Source: Karstenula rhodostoma CBS 690.94
Lineage: Eukaryota > Ascomycota > Dothideomycetes > Pleosporales > Didymosphaeriaceae
Direction of reading: 5' to 3'
NCBI GenBank assembly: GCA_010093485.1
Contig: MU001501.1
Span: 141,052 to 205,051, forward strand
Length of the DNA stretch: 64,000 bases
Under the pieces are notes generated by a model. That model had not been told where the DNA came from and did not search any database. It saw only the letters and a list, made by a program, of their open reading frames with translations. Numbering within the stretch: the first letter of the stretch is position 1; each line of letters begins with the position of its first letter. Below, piece by piece: positions 46,183 to 57,953 of the stretch. The translations under genes and the position numbers were made by a program.

Positions 46183-48020
46183 CTAATCAAGATCATCCGC
46201 ACTCGTATCCACGGGCGGCCTCGCGCTCTCCGTCTCCCGCTGGGGGTAGAAACTCAGTTTCCCGGCCTCGCCCACCAGACCTATCCGGTCATACAGCGAC
46301 CTGGCCCTCACAAACGGATCCAGCTTCCAGTAGTTGTCGCGCAGGTTCTCGGCGATGGCGTCGCGCTCGCGTCTCCGGTCGTCGAGCGACTTGCCGGCGT
46401 CCCCCTCTGCGACCCACTCCAGGATAGTCCTCTCGTACTTGGCGACGAGGTCGTGGCGTTCGCTCTCGAGAGCGGCCTTGGGCGCTTCGTCGCGCGCGTT
46501 TTCACCTTCGACGGGCTCGGGGTAGGTGTAGGCGTAGGGGTCTTCGCCATCGAGTTCCTTCGGGATTTGGGTCCTGGGCACGAATTTCTCGAGCTCGTTG
46601 ACGTTTTTGGCGAAGTGCACTTTGCCCGCCACCACGGGGTCGAGCCAGCCTTTGATGACGCTCCAGATGGCGTTGAAGACCCAGGGCGCTTTGTAGACCA
46701 GCACCGTGCCGAGGGACTCGGGGTAGTTTGCCTCGAAGCACTTGATCATGAATTTGACGGGGGCGTAGTCCATGTTGGCCATGGAGAAGTCGGTCATGTC
46801 GAAGACGACGGTCTGTGGGAGGGTGCATTAGCGATGAGCGACGGGATTTGACTTGACCTGGCTTCACGTGTGAAAGGTTGGGCGTGGGGTTGACTTACCG
46901 CGGTGTCGATCGGGGCGCGGAGGAGCAGGCGCGCCGTTTCGATGGTGTAGACGGTGTACCGCTCCAGGCTGGCCTCGGACTGCTCGCCCGCGCGGTGTAA
47001 TCTTGCACGCACGATGCACAAGGGTCTGTTCTCGGCGTCCATGCCGTGGAGATAGCTCTTGCCCATGCGGAGCTGCGCGAGGAAACCCTCTGCGTCTTTC
47101 TTGACTTTCGGGTCGTCGCTCTTGCTCTCCTTCAGCGCGGCCTCCTCGCCCTTCTTCATGATGTCGTCGTCGACATGCATCTGTTCCAACCGCCAATGCA
47201 TCGTCGAGATCATCATGATGAGCGCCTTGTCCACGTCCCACTTCCGCGCCCGCAAGAACCGGAGCAGCAGCGCATCTGGATGGTCCATCTTCAACATGCT
47301 CCAGAAGGCCCGGCGCAGGTCCTCCGGCGCCGTGTTCGCAATCGCGTCCCTGAAGTCCTTGTTCTGCCCGTGCTTGTCGTCCTCCAGCGAGATCCTGCTG
47401 ATATCCGGGGTTGACGTGCTCGGCGTCGAAGCGACAGACGCAGTATCCGAGTCTGCCTTGTCGCCCTTGTTCCGCCTAAAAACATGGAGCCTGCTCTTCT
47501 TCTTGTCCTTCTTGCCGTCCTTTTCTGTTGCGTCATTGACCGCGGCCGGTGCTGGTTCCACGCCGTTGGCTTCCTCGTCACGAGTCCCAAACACCTTCAG
47601 AGTGGCAGCCCAAAATTCGCGCAGCTTCCCCTCTTGCTCGGGCGTGAGCGTCCCGGGTCGCCCCGCAGGCATGTTCGGCACCATCACGAGGTACGAATCT
47701 GGTCGGTCCGTGTACTCGAAAGTCTGCGCAGGTCGGTACTCTGCAATATCTTCGGCAGACTGGCTCGATACCAGTGGGTAGAGTAGTGCGCCGCTGACCG
47801 CAATGCCCAAGACGACGAGCGCTGTGAAGGCTGTCGAACCGCTCTGATTCGGAACTGGGGGCGCTCGGTAGGCTTTGTAATGGTATGCGCGAGGCTCGGC
47901 GGGGGGGTAGTATGTGTAAGGCGAGTCACGAATCCAAGACTGTCGCTTAGGAAGGAGTCTACCGGGTGGAGAAGTGGACTTGAATGCTGCTCTTGCTACC
48001 GCGCGAACACGACAGGACAT
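46183..48020 (-). CDS. CRAL-TRIO (Sec14-like) lipid-transfer domain protein with membrane anchor
   Basis: Two exons: 46899-48020 and 46183-46812 (86-nt intron), about 583 residues. The N-terminus (MSCRVRAVARAAFKSTS) is basic with hydroxy residues, as in a mitochondrial presequence. A transmembrane segment STAFTALVVLGIAVSGALLY lies at about 62-83. A Lys/Ser/Asp-rich linker leads to the CRAL-TRIO N-terminal helix block (ALLLRFLRARKWDVDKALIM near 245) and the lipid-binding core (GMDAENRPLCIVRARLH, YTVYTIETARLLL, VVFDMTDFSMANMDYAPVKF, YPESLGTVLVYKAPWVF). This resembles fungal Sec14/Csr1-type phosphatidylinositol transfer proteins fused to a membrane anchor. Anchoring in mitochondria is inferred from the N-terminus only. 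Confidence 0.85.
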
Positions 48021-48557
48021 GGGAGGAAAGGTCAAGCGCACACGGCTAAAGGCGCCGAAAACACAGATGGTCGCGGAGACACGGCGCCAGTGATGACAGG
48101 CACGGTTAGCTGGAAAGCCGGCAGCAGGCGGATGGGTGCAGGGGCTCGCGCGTGCTTGGTCGGACAGCGAGAAGGGTGTGGCAGAAGGGTGGCGTCGTGG
48201 TGCAACGCTCGCGACGTAGTAATTGTCCGGTCTCACTTGCAACGTTCCGCTGGGGGGACGAGCAAAGCACGGCGGACTACATCGTCATTGGGCGCGGCTT
48301 GGCGAGGGCCCCTCCAAACATTCAGTGTAAACACGCGAGTTCTTACACTTTCGCAGCGTACAGATTCCGCATCCCGTGGAACAGTCAACACTCCCCTGAA
48401 CTGAACCGTGGACTGGCCCTGCACATGCCCCAGTCCAGCCCTCAGTTGCCGACCAGACCCTGACCCAAAAACCCACCCTCCCGACAGCGCGTCACCAAAC
48501 CCACAACTCCACTTCACCACAACAAACACCACTCCTCCCGACCCCCCATCCACACCA
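48021..48557. other. Divergent promoter of the CRAL-TRIO and DAM1 genes
   Basis: No gene recognised in about 540 bp. Confidence 0.5.
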
Positions 48558-49335
48558 ATGGCCTCGACAACGCCCCTCGCCCAACCACCCACCTCACGCA
48601 CCCCGCGCACGCGCTCCAAATCCCCGGGCTCCCGCCTCTCGCGCCCCACGACGCCCCTCCGCCCCTCCTCGCGCTCCTCCTTCCGCTCCTCCCTCTCCCG
48701 CGGCCGCGCCCCCTACACCACCTCCACCGCGCCCCTCGAAGACCTCCAAGATGGCTTCGCCGAGCTCACCGACGCCATGGCCGACCTGGAGCAGAACTTT
48801 GCCCACCTGCAGCTGATGCACGAGAGCCTGGCGCGGTTCAGCGAGAGCTTTGCGAGCTTTCTGTATGGCCTTAATATGAATGCGTTTTGTGTGGATTTTC
48901 CAGAGGTACGTGATGTAGGCTGCGACGAAGCTTGTGCTGGGAGGAGGAGGAGGAGGAGGAGGAGGATAAGAGCTAATGTGTATGTGGCTACAGGCACCCG
49001 TCCCCGACTCGTTCAAGCGCCCCCTGCACGACCCCCAGGCGCACTTCCGCACCTCGCAGAACCAGGAAGTCCCCGACGTCGAGGCCACGTTCCTTACCAC
49101 GGATACCTCCTTCGTGGAGCACCCGCCGAGCTCAAAGGCTGCGAGCAAATTCCAGAATCCTGTCACGCCCGCGCCGGCGGAGAAGAAAGCTGCGGGGCGG
49201 GGGAGAGGGGGGATTCCGCGCGCTGGTGGGAGGGGTGGTGGGATTCCAACGAGGGGAGGGGCGAGTAGGGGGGCGAGAGGGAGTGGGATCGCGAGGGGGA
49301 GAGGGACGGGAAGGGGGACGAGGGGTGCGGCGTAA
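48558..49335 (+). CDS. dam1: DASH complex subunit Dam1
   Basis: Outer-kinetochore protein of the DASH/Dam1 ring that links kinetochores to microtubules. Two exons: 48558-48905 and 48994-49335, about 229 residues. An Arg/Ser/Pro-rich N-terminus is followed by the family core LEDLQDGFAELTDAMADLEQ and FAHLQLMHESLARFSESFAS, with FLYGLNMNAFCVDFPEAP across the intron. The C-terminus is an RGG-like tail (repeated GRGRGG, TRGG). The intron contains a (GGA)n run at about 48940-48966. Identification rests on the central motif, which is highly conserved in ascomycete Dam1. Confidence 0.93.
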
Positions 49336-49805
49336 TGGCTATGTCGTGGTGGGGTTTACTTTCTTGAACATATTTTCCGGGCAGAGTCCTGATATTGGGA
49401 GTAACGTCACGTTCCACACGACGTGCAGACCAAGTCCCATGGATCAATGAATGTGATTCCTTTCGCTACCGACCATTACACCCTCTCCTCCTCACTCACT
49501 ATCTTCCCCATAACCACATATCTCATTAACATTATCGTCCATCCCCCAAAACACAACAACAGCAGCAGCAGCGATCCAGGCCGATCGCCTCCGAAAGGGA
49601 GGGGGGTATCACAGGAAAGTCGTAAAGCCATGGATCAGTACAGCGAAAAAATAAAGAAAGACGATGAATCGAAGATGAAGGCGAGAGCAAATGCAGAAGG
49701 ACATAAAAGGGGTATCAACTCCGGCGCCATGCAAGAGCGAAGCAGGGAAAAGGTGCAAGGATATGTCCAACCCAAGTAGTCAGTTGCAAACGGCAATAGC
49801 ATCGC
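49336..49805. other. Convergent intergenic region
   Basis: A 118-codon plus-strand frame (49423-49779) crosses an (AGC)n run and has no domain-like features. I treat it as 3' UTR or chance. Confidence 0.5.
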
Positions 49806-51762
49806 TCAAGCGAGCACGCCGGCGTTTTCTTTGGCAAAGCGGCTTGCGCTCTCGCGGCGCGTCGCCCAGCCCTTGATGGCGACGACGACGACGGTCCAGG
49901 CCATGAGCAGCGCCACGAGGCCCATCGTGACGGTGAAGGTGAACATGGCGTCGAGGTCGTACGACTCGAGCGCGGCGACGGTGTCCTTGTTGCTGACCAT
50001 GAAGGTGATGCCGCCTGCGACGAGGCAGAAGGCGGTGATGACCTCGGTAGGGGGGCGTGAGGGGAGGTACGACACCGGCGGCCTGATGTAGAGGGTGATG
50101 TAAGTGAGCGCACGACAGAGAGCAAAGCCCATGAACATGGTACCCCATTGCGAGTGGATCGTGGTGGACAGCATCGAGGCTTGGTGGTGGGAGCTCATCA
50201 TTTTGCCGAGGAGGAGAATGATGAGGCCGGGCACGGGGTTCATCGAGAAGCGGTATTGGCGCGGCTGCTGCCACGCCTCATCATCACCGTGGAACTGCGA
50301 TGGCGGCTGCACCGAGAACACGGCGCTGTTCAGAAGCTCTCGCATTCTCGACGATTCCACAATCATGCCCAACTAAGAAGGTGGTTAGCGAACATTGCGC
50401 TAGCGAAAAGGGAAAGACCAGTGAACTCACCAAACCACCGCCAAAGAACATGACGGATATCGAGACATGCTCCAGATCCTGCGCGGTCCAGGCATCCCCC
50501 CAGGCGGCTAGATGTTCCAGGAAGACGTTCACGCAGCCGTACAGCCAGATGACGAACGATTCTGTGAACTCGGCAGAAGGTATAGCCGCGCGCCGACGGC
50601 CCACAACCTCCTTCGGTGGCTTCACGTTCCATGCCCATCCAAAGTCGGCGAATGCTCCCATCCAGCGGCCCAAGGTGAGCAGACCGTATCCGAAGAAGAT
50701 ACCACCCTTGACGTAGTGCGCGAGGACGTTGAAGACAGCGCCGCCGTGCTGCACGGTATGGTTAGCGCAAGACCTCTCCATACGTCGCCAGAGATAGACT
50801 TACTCCGATGCCTCCATATACCACAGTGCCGGACATTATTGCAACAAAGCCTTGGATGAGAATGGTACGATCAATAACAACGTACAGAAGTCGGAGGACC
50901 TTCAGTGGCTTGCCAACTGTAAAGCGTGCAACGTTGCGCGAGAAAAATCGGTCCACCACATTGCTCTCAAGGAAACCACGCTTCTCATCCTCCAGGTCGA
51001 CATCATCCAAATCATCGTGGGTAGTTCTACGCGGCGGCATACTGAACTGTCGCTCCTCAGACTCAACGCTTGGAGACGTGGCGTTGGAGTTGCCGTATAA
51101 AGAGGAGGAATTACGCTCGGTACCCTGGCCGGAATCGTTTGACCACCTTCCAGGCGATACGTCTTGTACGTCGTCATGTACGCGGTGGTAACGAGCCATG
51201 TTTGCAGCATTCAGAGGCTCACCGGAATGGTCTTCCAGAGAGTAGGGCTTAGCGCGCGCCGTGTAAACCTGGATCAAGGCCATGAAGACCCATGCTGAGG
51301 CGATCCACGTGATGATCCATCCGATCTTGCTATGCGCATTATTCTCGTACAGCTCAGGTGTCTTGTGATTGTAGACGAGGCCAAGAAGCAGCGCGAAGGC
51401 GTTGGTCACGAGGAAGACAAATTGCGCGGAGATGGCTAGGCGCGAGCGCGCGATGCTGAGCATCACACCTTTCAAGAGTCAGTAAGGCTTTGCTAGAGGC
51501 TGGGGCCGAACGCACCGACTGGCAGAACAACCACCCACGCAAGGACCTCAAGTGCGATATGCCAATACATCAACGAGGCGTGCTCAGACAAGGTCCAGTA
51601 GCTCTGGGGAGCTCCGTTGTCTACTGCCGGCGGTGGCGGGGCATGGTGCATGCCCATGTCCATGGACCCGTCATTGTGCTCGTCGTCGCGAGCAGCTACC
51701 AGAGGGAGGGCCTCTAGCAGGAGCGCCGCGGTTGCTACGGTGAGAAGTCGCGCTCTCGTCAT
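49806..51762 (-). CDS. Ytp1-family membrane protein
   Basis: Four exons: 51516-51762, 50804-51468, 50431-50748 and 49806-50372, about 598 residues. Signal peptide MTRARLLTVATAALLLEALP, then a His/Met-rich lumenal or external stretch (HNDGSMDMGMHHAPPPP). About ten membrane segments follow. The N-terminal half is the DUF2427-type block (SLMYWHIALEVLAWVVVLPV, FVFLVTNAFALLLGLVYNH) and the C-terminal half the Ytp1 block (FFGYGLLTLGRWMGAFADFG, FVIWLYGCVNVFLEH, DLEHVSISVMFFGGGL). A hydrophilic, acidic middle loop separates them. The yeast protein is a poorly known membrane protein; the His/Met-rich head invites a metal-binding idea, but I claim none. Confidence 0.87.
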
Positions 51763-53994
51763 GTAGGATCTGAAAAGAAAGATGTGGACTGGAAGGATGC
51801 GCTGGGATAGAAACAGTGACAGTCCAGAGGTTCAAGAAGCGTCAAGGCGGCGTACAAAGAGCTATGGGTTGCGCCACGTCGGGCGGGCGGGCATGGGATT
51901 TTAAGGATGCTTGCCTGCCGGATGTATCGGAGACGAGTGGCAGAGCGGCAGCATCGCGAGAAGAGTTTGTCATCTCTGCAGCATGGTCCCCTCGCTCCGC
52001 GAATTCCCTTTCCCTCTCGAGGTTTCTGTGACGGCTGCGACTGCCTGTCAGCGCGCATGGGTGGGTCCCGCCTGCCGGGCTGCACAGGCGTGCTTGGCGT
52101 CAATCCCTGCTCCCGTGCTCTTGCCCTACTCCTCCGGCACACTCTTCCGCCACACTTGCTGGCGGGACAGGCCGCAGAGCCCGCAACACACAGCGCGCCC
52201 TGCAGAACACAGCTCGTTAATCGTCGGCGCGCACAGGGGCGTGTTCTTTCTTATGTCGACGACAGCTCCCGCCGTGCCGTGCGACGAGCAGACGGGCGGG
52301 GAGATGCTGCAGCGTGCCATGCATCGGCATCGGTCTGGCAGTCGCCGAGCGGCAGCGAACTGCCTTCCCTGAGGCTCGACACCTTTCAACAACTTGCCAA
52401 ACCCTCCATCCAAGACTTCATCTGCATTCGGCAACTTCGGTACACTACGAGCACCATCGGCAGGCGGACACGCAGACTCTGTCCGTGTCTCCGCACCGTC
52501 TCCTTGTTCGTCCGAGCCCGCACCGCATCTCTGCAGCCTGCATCCATCTCGACTCATCGCGATCGACTCACAATGCCGCCAAACGGCGGGTGTCTTAAGC
52601 TTTGTAGCGCCTTGGCAGCATGTGCCACCCCCGGCGAGCTTTCCAACCGTCGGTGCGTCTGCTGATCGAGGCTTGATGCTGCCAAGGCTACACCTGCTGA
52701 CTCTGTCGGGTGCCGGCCTCGCGACTATCCGCCCACTTCCGGCTGGTGTATCGTACACCAGAAGAAAATCGTGCTAGCCACATCCCCAGCAAAGTGGAAT
52801 GTGGAACATTCCGGCCAGCAAGAACAGGATCGCAACAGACGCATGTTTTAAAAACGTTCGAGCGGTGACGTTTGGAAACGTCTCGTCGATCAACACCAGC
52901 GCACACATCACACCAACCAACTTGCTCCAAGCCTGCGCCTCATGAGTTGCGCATCGGTCCTACGCCTGAACCTTGAGTCACCAGACCAGCAGGGAATGCT
53001 CGATGCAGCCTTGCCTTAGCGCTACTGTCGTTGATGCGTGCTCGACAACTCACGACATGATTGATAATGCTCCGCCAGAACGAGTAAGCCGTGTTTGTGC
53101 TGACAAGTCGTTTGTTATTCCGATGCTGAAGCATTCCGATTCTGATGGGTACACCATGTCACTTGATGATTATTGCCCACTGCGACTCTCTCGCTTCGGT
53201 TCACGTTGTGTGATGCACGACGAGTTTTGCAAGCACAGCCAATGGACTTCGGATTCATGAAATATCCGGCCTACCTGCATACTCCCCTGCCACGAGACGA
53301 CCAGGATCTTTTGACACCTGTGCAGCACCGACATCGCAATGTCTGCCTGACTCACAGGCCAATGGCTCTCCTCCACCCTTGCTCGGTCAGGCGATGCTCA
53401 GCCAACTCTATATAGACCACAGCACATGTGAAGCACACCGCTGCATCGCTGTCCCGCGCGCTGTCAAGGGCAGTGTTATTTCCGGCCCTCCGTTCAAATC
53501 ATCCTCAACTTGTGTAAGGATTCGCGTTGTCTTGGCGATTGCACCGCAGAATATCATATCTACACAGTAACTCCTGCCAACATGGATCGGGGTAACATGA
53601 CTCAAAAGTCGATTCACCCCACTGCCAAGTTTGGTACAAAATGTTGAATCTTACACACTACGGTGTTTTCTTGACCAACACCCGGATCGGTAAGTGCGAA
53701 CAAAGGTTTGTCCCAACCCGCCGGTAACTCCGGTAAACGAAAGCACGTCGTCGGCCGAGGTGCTTGGACAGTAGGGATCAGCACGCTTTTGTCCTCTTGC
53801 ATATACGGCATGCACACGAAGAGTTGGTCCCAAACGGTCACTCATATTCAAACGATCACATCTAAATGTTAACGTACAAAGGTGCATACGCACGATGATC
53901 GAGTCGCTTACTCGACGACCGCATTCGCTCCCACACAGATGATGTACTAAAGGAGTTGCTCGAACGCTCATGCATATTTTGCTTGGTAGGCAGT
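51763..53994. other. Gene-poor region of 2.2 kb
   Basis: The longest frames (51907-52665 plus, 252 codons; 52126-52758 minus, 210 codons) overlap each other and have no domains, signal peptides or intron-joined extensions that I can see. I report no gene here. The region separates the conserved block from the accessory end. Confidence 0.5.
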
Positions 53995-54973
53995 TTACAC
54001 GCCCACTCTCAAGATGATCTTGCCTTTCGCGTGACCTGCTTCGAGTTTCTTGAAAGCTTCTTCGAACTGCTCAAGCTCATAGACACTATTCACAATCGCT
54101 TGGCACTTATTTTGCTCTAGCAAGTTCGTCACCTCTGCCAACTGAGCACCATTGGGCTCCACGATGAACCAGACGCCCTGCACTCCGTCGGCGACTCCAT
54201 CTTCTGGCTTTTTAGGGTCTGGTGGTTCCGCGACACTGACGACCTTTCCTCTCTCCCTGGCGCACTTCCAAGCATCTGTCAAAGTTGCTCCACCGATTGC
54301 AGTCGAGAACAACATCGAATCCGCGGGCCGCTCGATCCACACTGACCCACTCGAGTAGATCCACCTTTCTGTAGTCCAGGACAGTATCCACTCCCAGGCT
54401 CTTGACAAATTCGACGTTGGACGTTCCGCATGTACCAACAACTTCTGCATCTGCCTGATGCGCAAGTTGAACCCCCCACAACCCAACGCCGCCGAACGCA
54501 GCTGTGACTAGGACACGTTTTCCCAGGTTATTTCCTTCTTTCGGTGGCTTCAACGCCCCATGCACGAACAGACCCTGGTACGCACTCAATGCGCTCAACG
54601 GTATGCTCGCCGTCTCCTCCCAGCTCAGACCCTTCGGTTTCAGCGCGAGCTCATTCTCGTGAGCAGCAGTGATGTCTCGAGCGTTGCCCTCCCAGGTGAA
54701 TGTTGTGAGCGCATAGACGTGCTCTCCTGGCTTGAACTTGTGTTCGCCTTGGCTTTTGGGGGCGGAGATGATCTCACCCGCAAAATCTAGGCCGGGAACT
54801 GAAGTATCAGGAGTTTTTGGTTCGGGCCAGGTGAGCTCTTGGCGAGTCAGGGCGCAGGCTTTGGTCCTGATGATGTAGCTTCCTGGGTGGTCGGTGGGTG
54901 TGGGCTCGGGGTAGTTAGGGTCGAGCCTGAGGGTTTGGGGTGATTTGTCGCCCGTTCGGATGAGAGCGCGCAT
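53995..54973 (-). pseudogene. MDR-family alcohol dehydrogenase-like gene with a single-base frameshift
   Basis: Reading starts at ATG 54973 (MRALIRTGDKSPQTLRLDPN) and is good until GFDVVLDC near 54300. The expected continuation IGGATLTDAWKCARERGKVV is in the next frame, so GACTGCAATCGG has one base too many. The second part runs to the stop at 53995 and ends in GHAKGKIILRVGV, a typical MDR terminus. Total length is 979 nt, one over a multiple of three; corrected length would be about 325 residues. The nucleotide loop is TAAFGGVGLWGVQLAHQ. The break could be a real lesion or an assembly error, since everything else is intact. Divergent from the GST gene, suggesting a shared promoter. Confidence 0.75.
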
Positions 54974-55628
54974 GTTGATGGTGGTTTGAGTAGTGGGGGA
55001 GGATGTTAGAAGGTCGCGGTTCCTCAACGAATAACGAGCGGGTACAATGAACTGGTCGCAAATACTCTTTATAATGTCCAATTCGACGGCCGCGATACCC
55101 CTCAAAAGCGAACTGCCGAAACCTTCGTCGTGTTTGAGCGGAGAGACACCGCTTCACCTCTTGTATTAGCTATCCGCTGACTCCCCAGTGGAACAGTCGC
55201 ACCACATTTTCTTGCTCGTATTCGTGCAGCATGGTGTGCTTGCATCGGTGGTGTATCGGCTATTCGGTCTCTGAGCCCCCACCTACTTACATCGACCAAT
55301 GGAGGAAGGTACAATTGCAGTGCCAGTGATGAGTCGCGAAGGACAGCTTGTGGTTATCACGTGGTTTGACATACTCCAGCACGAGGCTGTACAGACGCAT
55401 AGCGGCCGGAAAATAGGAGGAGTGGAGCTATGGCGTGTGGGGTCGATCCTTCCCCGCTTCGTCACGACGTAACGCAACCTACGCGATGTCGACGTCGAAG
55501 ATAATACACTACCCCACTCTCGCGTGCTCACTTCGTCAATGATGTGAGAGATTCTTGATTTATAAACGTCTTGCAGGCCGTTTCTCTCTCCAGCACTTCC
55601 AGTACACACGATTCGCGACCACACAACC
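54974..55628. other. Divergent promoter of the MDR and GST genes
   Basis: About 650 bp. Holds the TATA-like element listed below. No gene. Confidence 0.5.
55559..55566 (+). promoter_or_regulatory. TATA-like box (TTTATAAA) of the GST gene
   Basis: About 63 bp upstream of the GST start codon. Confidence 0.4.
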
Positions 55629-56501
55629 ATGGGTAAAGACCATCCAGACGCAGACCTTCATCCCGAAGCCACCGGGCCGGCTGCGCGCACCGTAAAGGTA
55701 ACATCAGCATCATGTGACCTTCGCTGGCTGGCCAACACAACCTACTAACACCCCCAGGCCCATGAACCCGAGCACTCCCTCAAGCTCTACTCAGGCTGGT
55801 TCTGCCCCTTCGTCCAACGCGTCTGGATCGCCCTCGAAGAAAAGCACATCCAATACCAGTACATCGAGGTAAACCCTTACCACAAGCCCAAGTCCCTGCT
55901 CGACCTCAACCCGCGCGGCCTCGTCCCCACCCTGCAGTACGACAACAAGCCGCTGTACGAGAGCACCGTGCTCGTCGAGTTCCTCGAGGAAGCCTTCCCG
56001 GACCACACGCCGCACCTGCAGCCTTCGGATCCGTATCAGCGCGCGCGAACGAGAATCTGGACGGACTTCGTGACGAGCAGGATTATCCCTGGGTACCATC
56101 GGTTTCTGCAGCACCAAGGGGAGGATGGGCTGCAGGAGAAGCGGGAGGAGTTTCTGGGGTACTTGAAGGAGTTCACGAGGGAGATGGATAACGAGGGTCC
56201 GTATTTCAACGGCAGCGAGTTCGGGCTTATCGACGTCATTCTCGCGCCTTGGGCGGTTAGGCTCTGGGTGTTTGACCACTTCAAGGGCGGGCTGGGGATT
56301 CCTGAGCAGGGCCAGGGCGGGGATGACGAGGGCACGTGGGAGCGGTGGCGGTCGTGGAGCGAGGCTATTCACAAGCGCAAGAGCGTGATCGAGACGCTGA
56401 GCGACCGCGAGCACTACCTGCCCATCTACCAGCGGTACGCCGAGGACCGGGCGCAGAGCGAGCTCGCAAAGGCAACGCGCGCGGGCAAGGGCGTGCCGTG
56501 A
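55629..56501 (+). CDS. Glutathione S-transferase, omega-like class
   Basis: Cytosolic thiol transferase or dehydroascorbate/S-glutathionyl reductase type. Two exons: 55629-55697 and 55758-56501, about 270 residues. The thioredoxin-like domain begins HSLKLYSGWFCPFVQRVWIA, with the CPF motif whose Cys is the catalytic residue in omega GSTs. The GSH-binding NPRGLVPTL and STVLVEFLEE blocks follow, then an all-helical C-terminal domain (QRARTRIWTDFV, WSEAIHKRKSVIETL). Length fits the family. Divergently arranged with the MDR gene, which suggests co-regulation in detoxification, but this is inference. Confidence 0.9.
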
Positions 56502-57953
56502 GTGTTCGCGGTGCAGCGGGTGTAGCCGAGGATTCTCGAATGGATCAGATTGCTTTGCTGGGGCGTAAGCGTATGTACGCTAGTAGCGATTCCGAATCAG
56601 ATGCAGCTGCAAGCCGAATCGGCGGTGCTACGTCAAACGGTCTCTTGTGTATATAAATATAAAACCCAGTCTCCTGACCAACCCCTTCCCGTCTCCATCT
56701 CCCCCCACACACCTCCAGCCCTCATCCATCACCATGTCTTCCCCCCTAAAACCCCATTCCAAATCCCCGAATCCCATCCACGCACCAGACCCCGAACCAT
56801 CCCACGGCTCCCTGCCTCTGCCGCGCCATAACCTTCACCCTCACCACCGTCCTCTGCCACTGCGCTGCGCTAACTGCGCATCGGCTTCATGGCCAATTCC
56901 TTCTATGCCGCCGATAACCTCCTCTTCCTCCTCTTCTCTAAAAACATACATCGATGCCGATGCCGACACGGACAGCGGGGCGCTGCGGCGTCTGTGGGAG
57001 TCCGCTGTTTACGCGGAACGAGATGATGGAGGGGGAGGTTGGGGGAGGAGTGGAGGTCGGCGGTGGAGGTTTGGTGTAAGGGGCGGAGGGGGCGAGGAGG
57101 TTTGAGGGGATGTTTTGAGGGTGTAGAGCCGGTTTGGGAGTGAGCGTGTGTGCGGTGGGGATTGGGTTTGGGACGCAAGAGGATAGTGGAATGGGGAGAA
57201 TCTAGTCATATTGTATTGCTCGATGGAAACTGCTATCCAGGGTGTGCTCAGTACAAAGCCTGCCTGGAGAGTGTCATCCCGAAGGAACTGAAGACACAGG
57301 CTGGTCCTGCGTGGGGTCCTGTTTTGGTATACCTTATCAAGGACGTGAATGTCAAGGCTATGGTACAATGCTGCCATCTTGCTGCCGACGTAATAGGTAG
57401 TATGCAATTGGCGCTAGCTAGATATGGAAGGCACGGACTTTTACTTTGCCGTGGTGAAGGGCAAGGTGAAGGTCTGCGGCATCAATCAAGCGTTCATCAG
57501 TTCTAAAGATGAAGGTGTCCACATACGTTCGAAGGATTTGTCACACGCAGATTGCATGTACTCTTGGGAATAAGATTTTGTATTCGGGTGAGAGATCGAT
57601 GCGTATGGTATGAGACAAAAGAGCTGGTAGCCCTGCATATTTCGACGCACCAAGAAGAGTGGGGATGCTTCAGGACAGTTAGGGCAATTTTAAGGGCGAG
57701 GCTATGCTTTCCTCAGCAATCTTCGAAGACTTGTATGTGTAGTCTCAGGATGCAATTTCGTACACAGGCTACATATGGGAAGGTTCGTTAAACGTCGTAA
57801 ATTTCCAGGTTAGGAATTACTTCTGCTGCTTGTCAGGTTTTGATCTCCTTGTTGAACTGTTCGCTCATACCTATCGTCTGGGTACTCGAGGTCAAGCCCG
57901 ATGATCACATGCACATCCATACGTGTCCTTCGAAGCCTCATATCCGACAGATA
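56502..57953. other. Gene-poor region, no gene recognised
   Basis: A plus-strand frame at 56647-57105 opens MSSPLKPHSKSPNPIHAPDP (from its second Met) and has Ser/Pro/Gly-rich composition. It may be a fast-evolving small gene or chance; I leave it uncalled. A 118-codon frame at 57150-57506 is unconvincing. Confidence 0.4.

Noticed and set aside
49423..49779. 118-codon frame between DAM1 and YTP1
   Set aside because: Lys/Ser-rich frame crossing an (AGC)n run in a convergent 3' region; no conservation evidence.
51907..52665. 252-codon plus-strand frame in the gene-poor region
   Set aside because: It overlaps a 210-codon frame on the other strand. Neither has a domain, signal peptide or splice-joined extension, and base composition alone can explain both.
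56647..57105. Ser/Pro/Gly-rich frame after the GST gene
   Set aside because: No homologue, domain or signal recognised; composition-driven.
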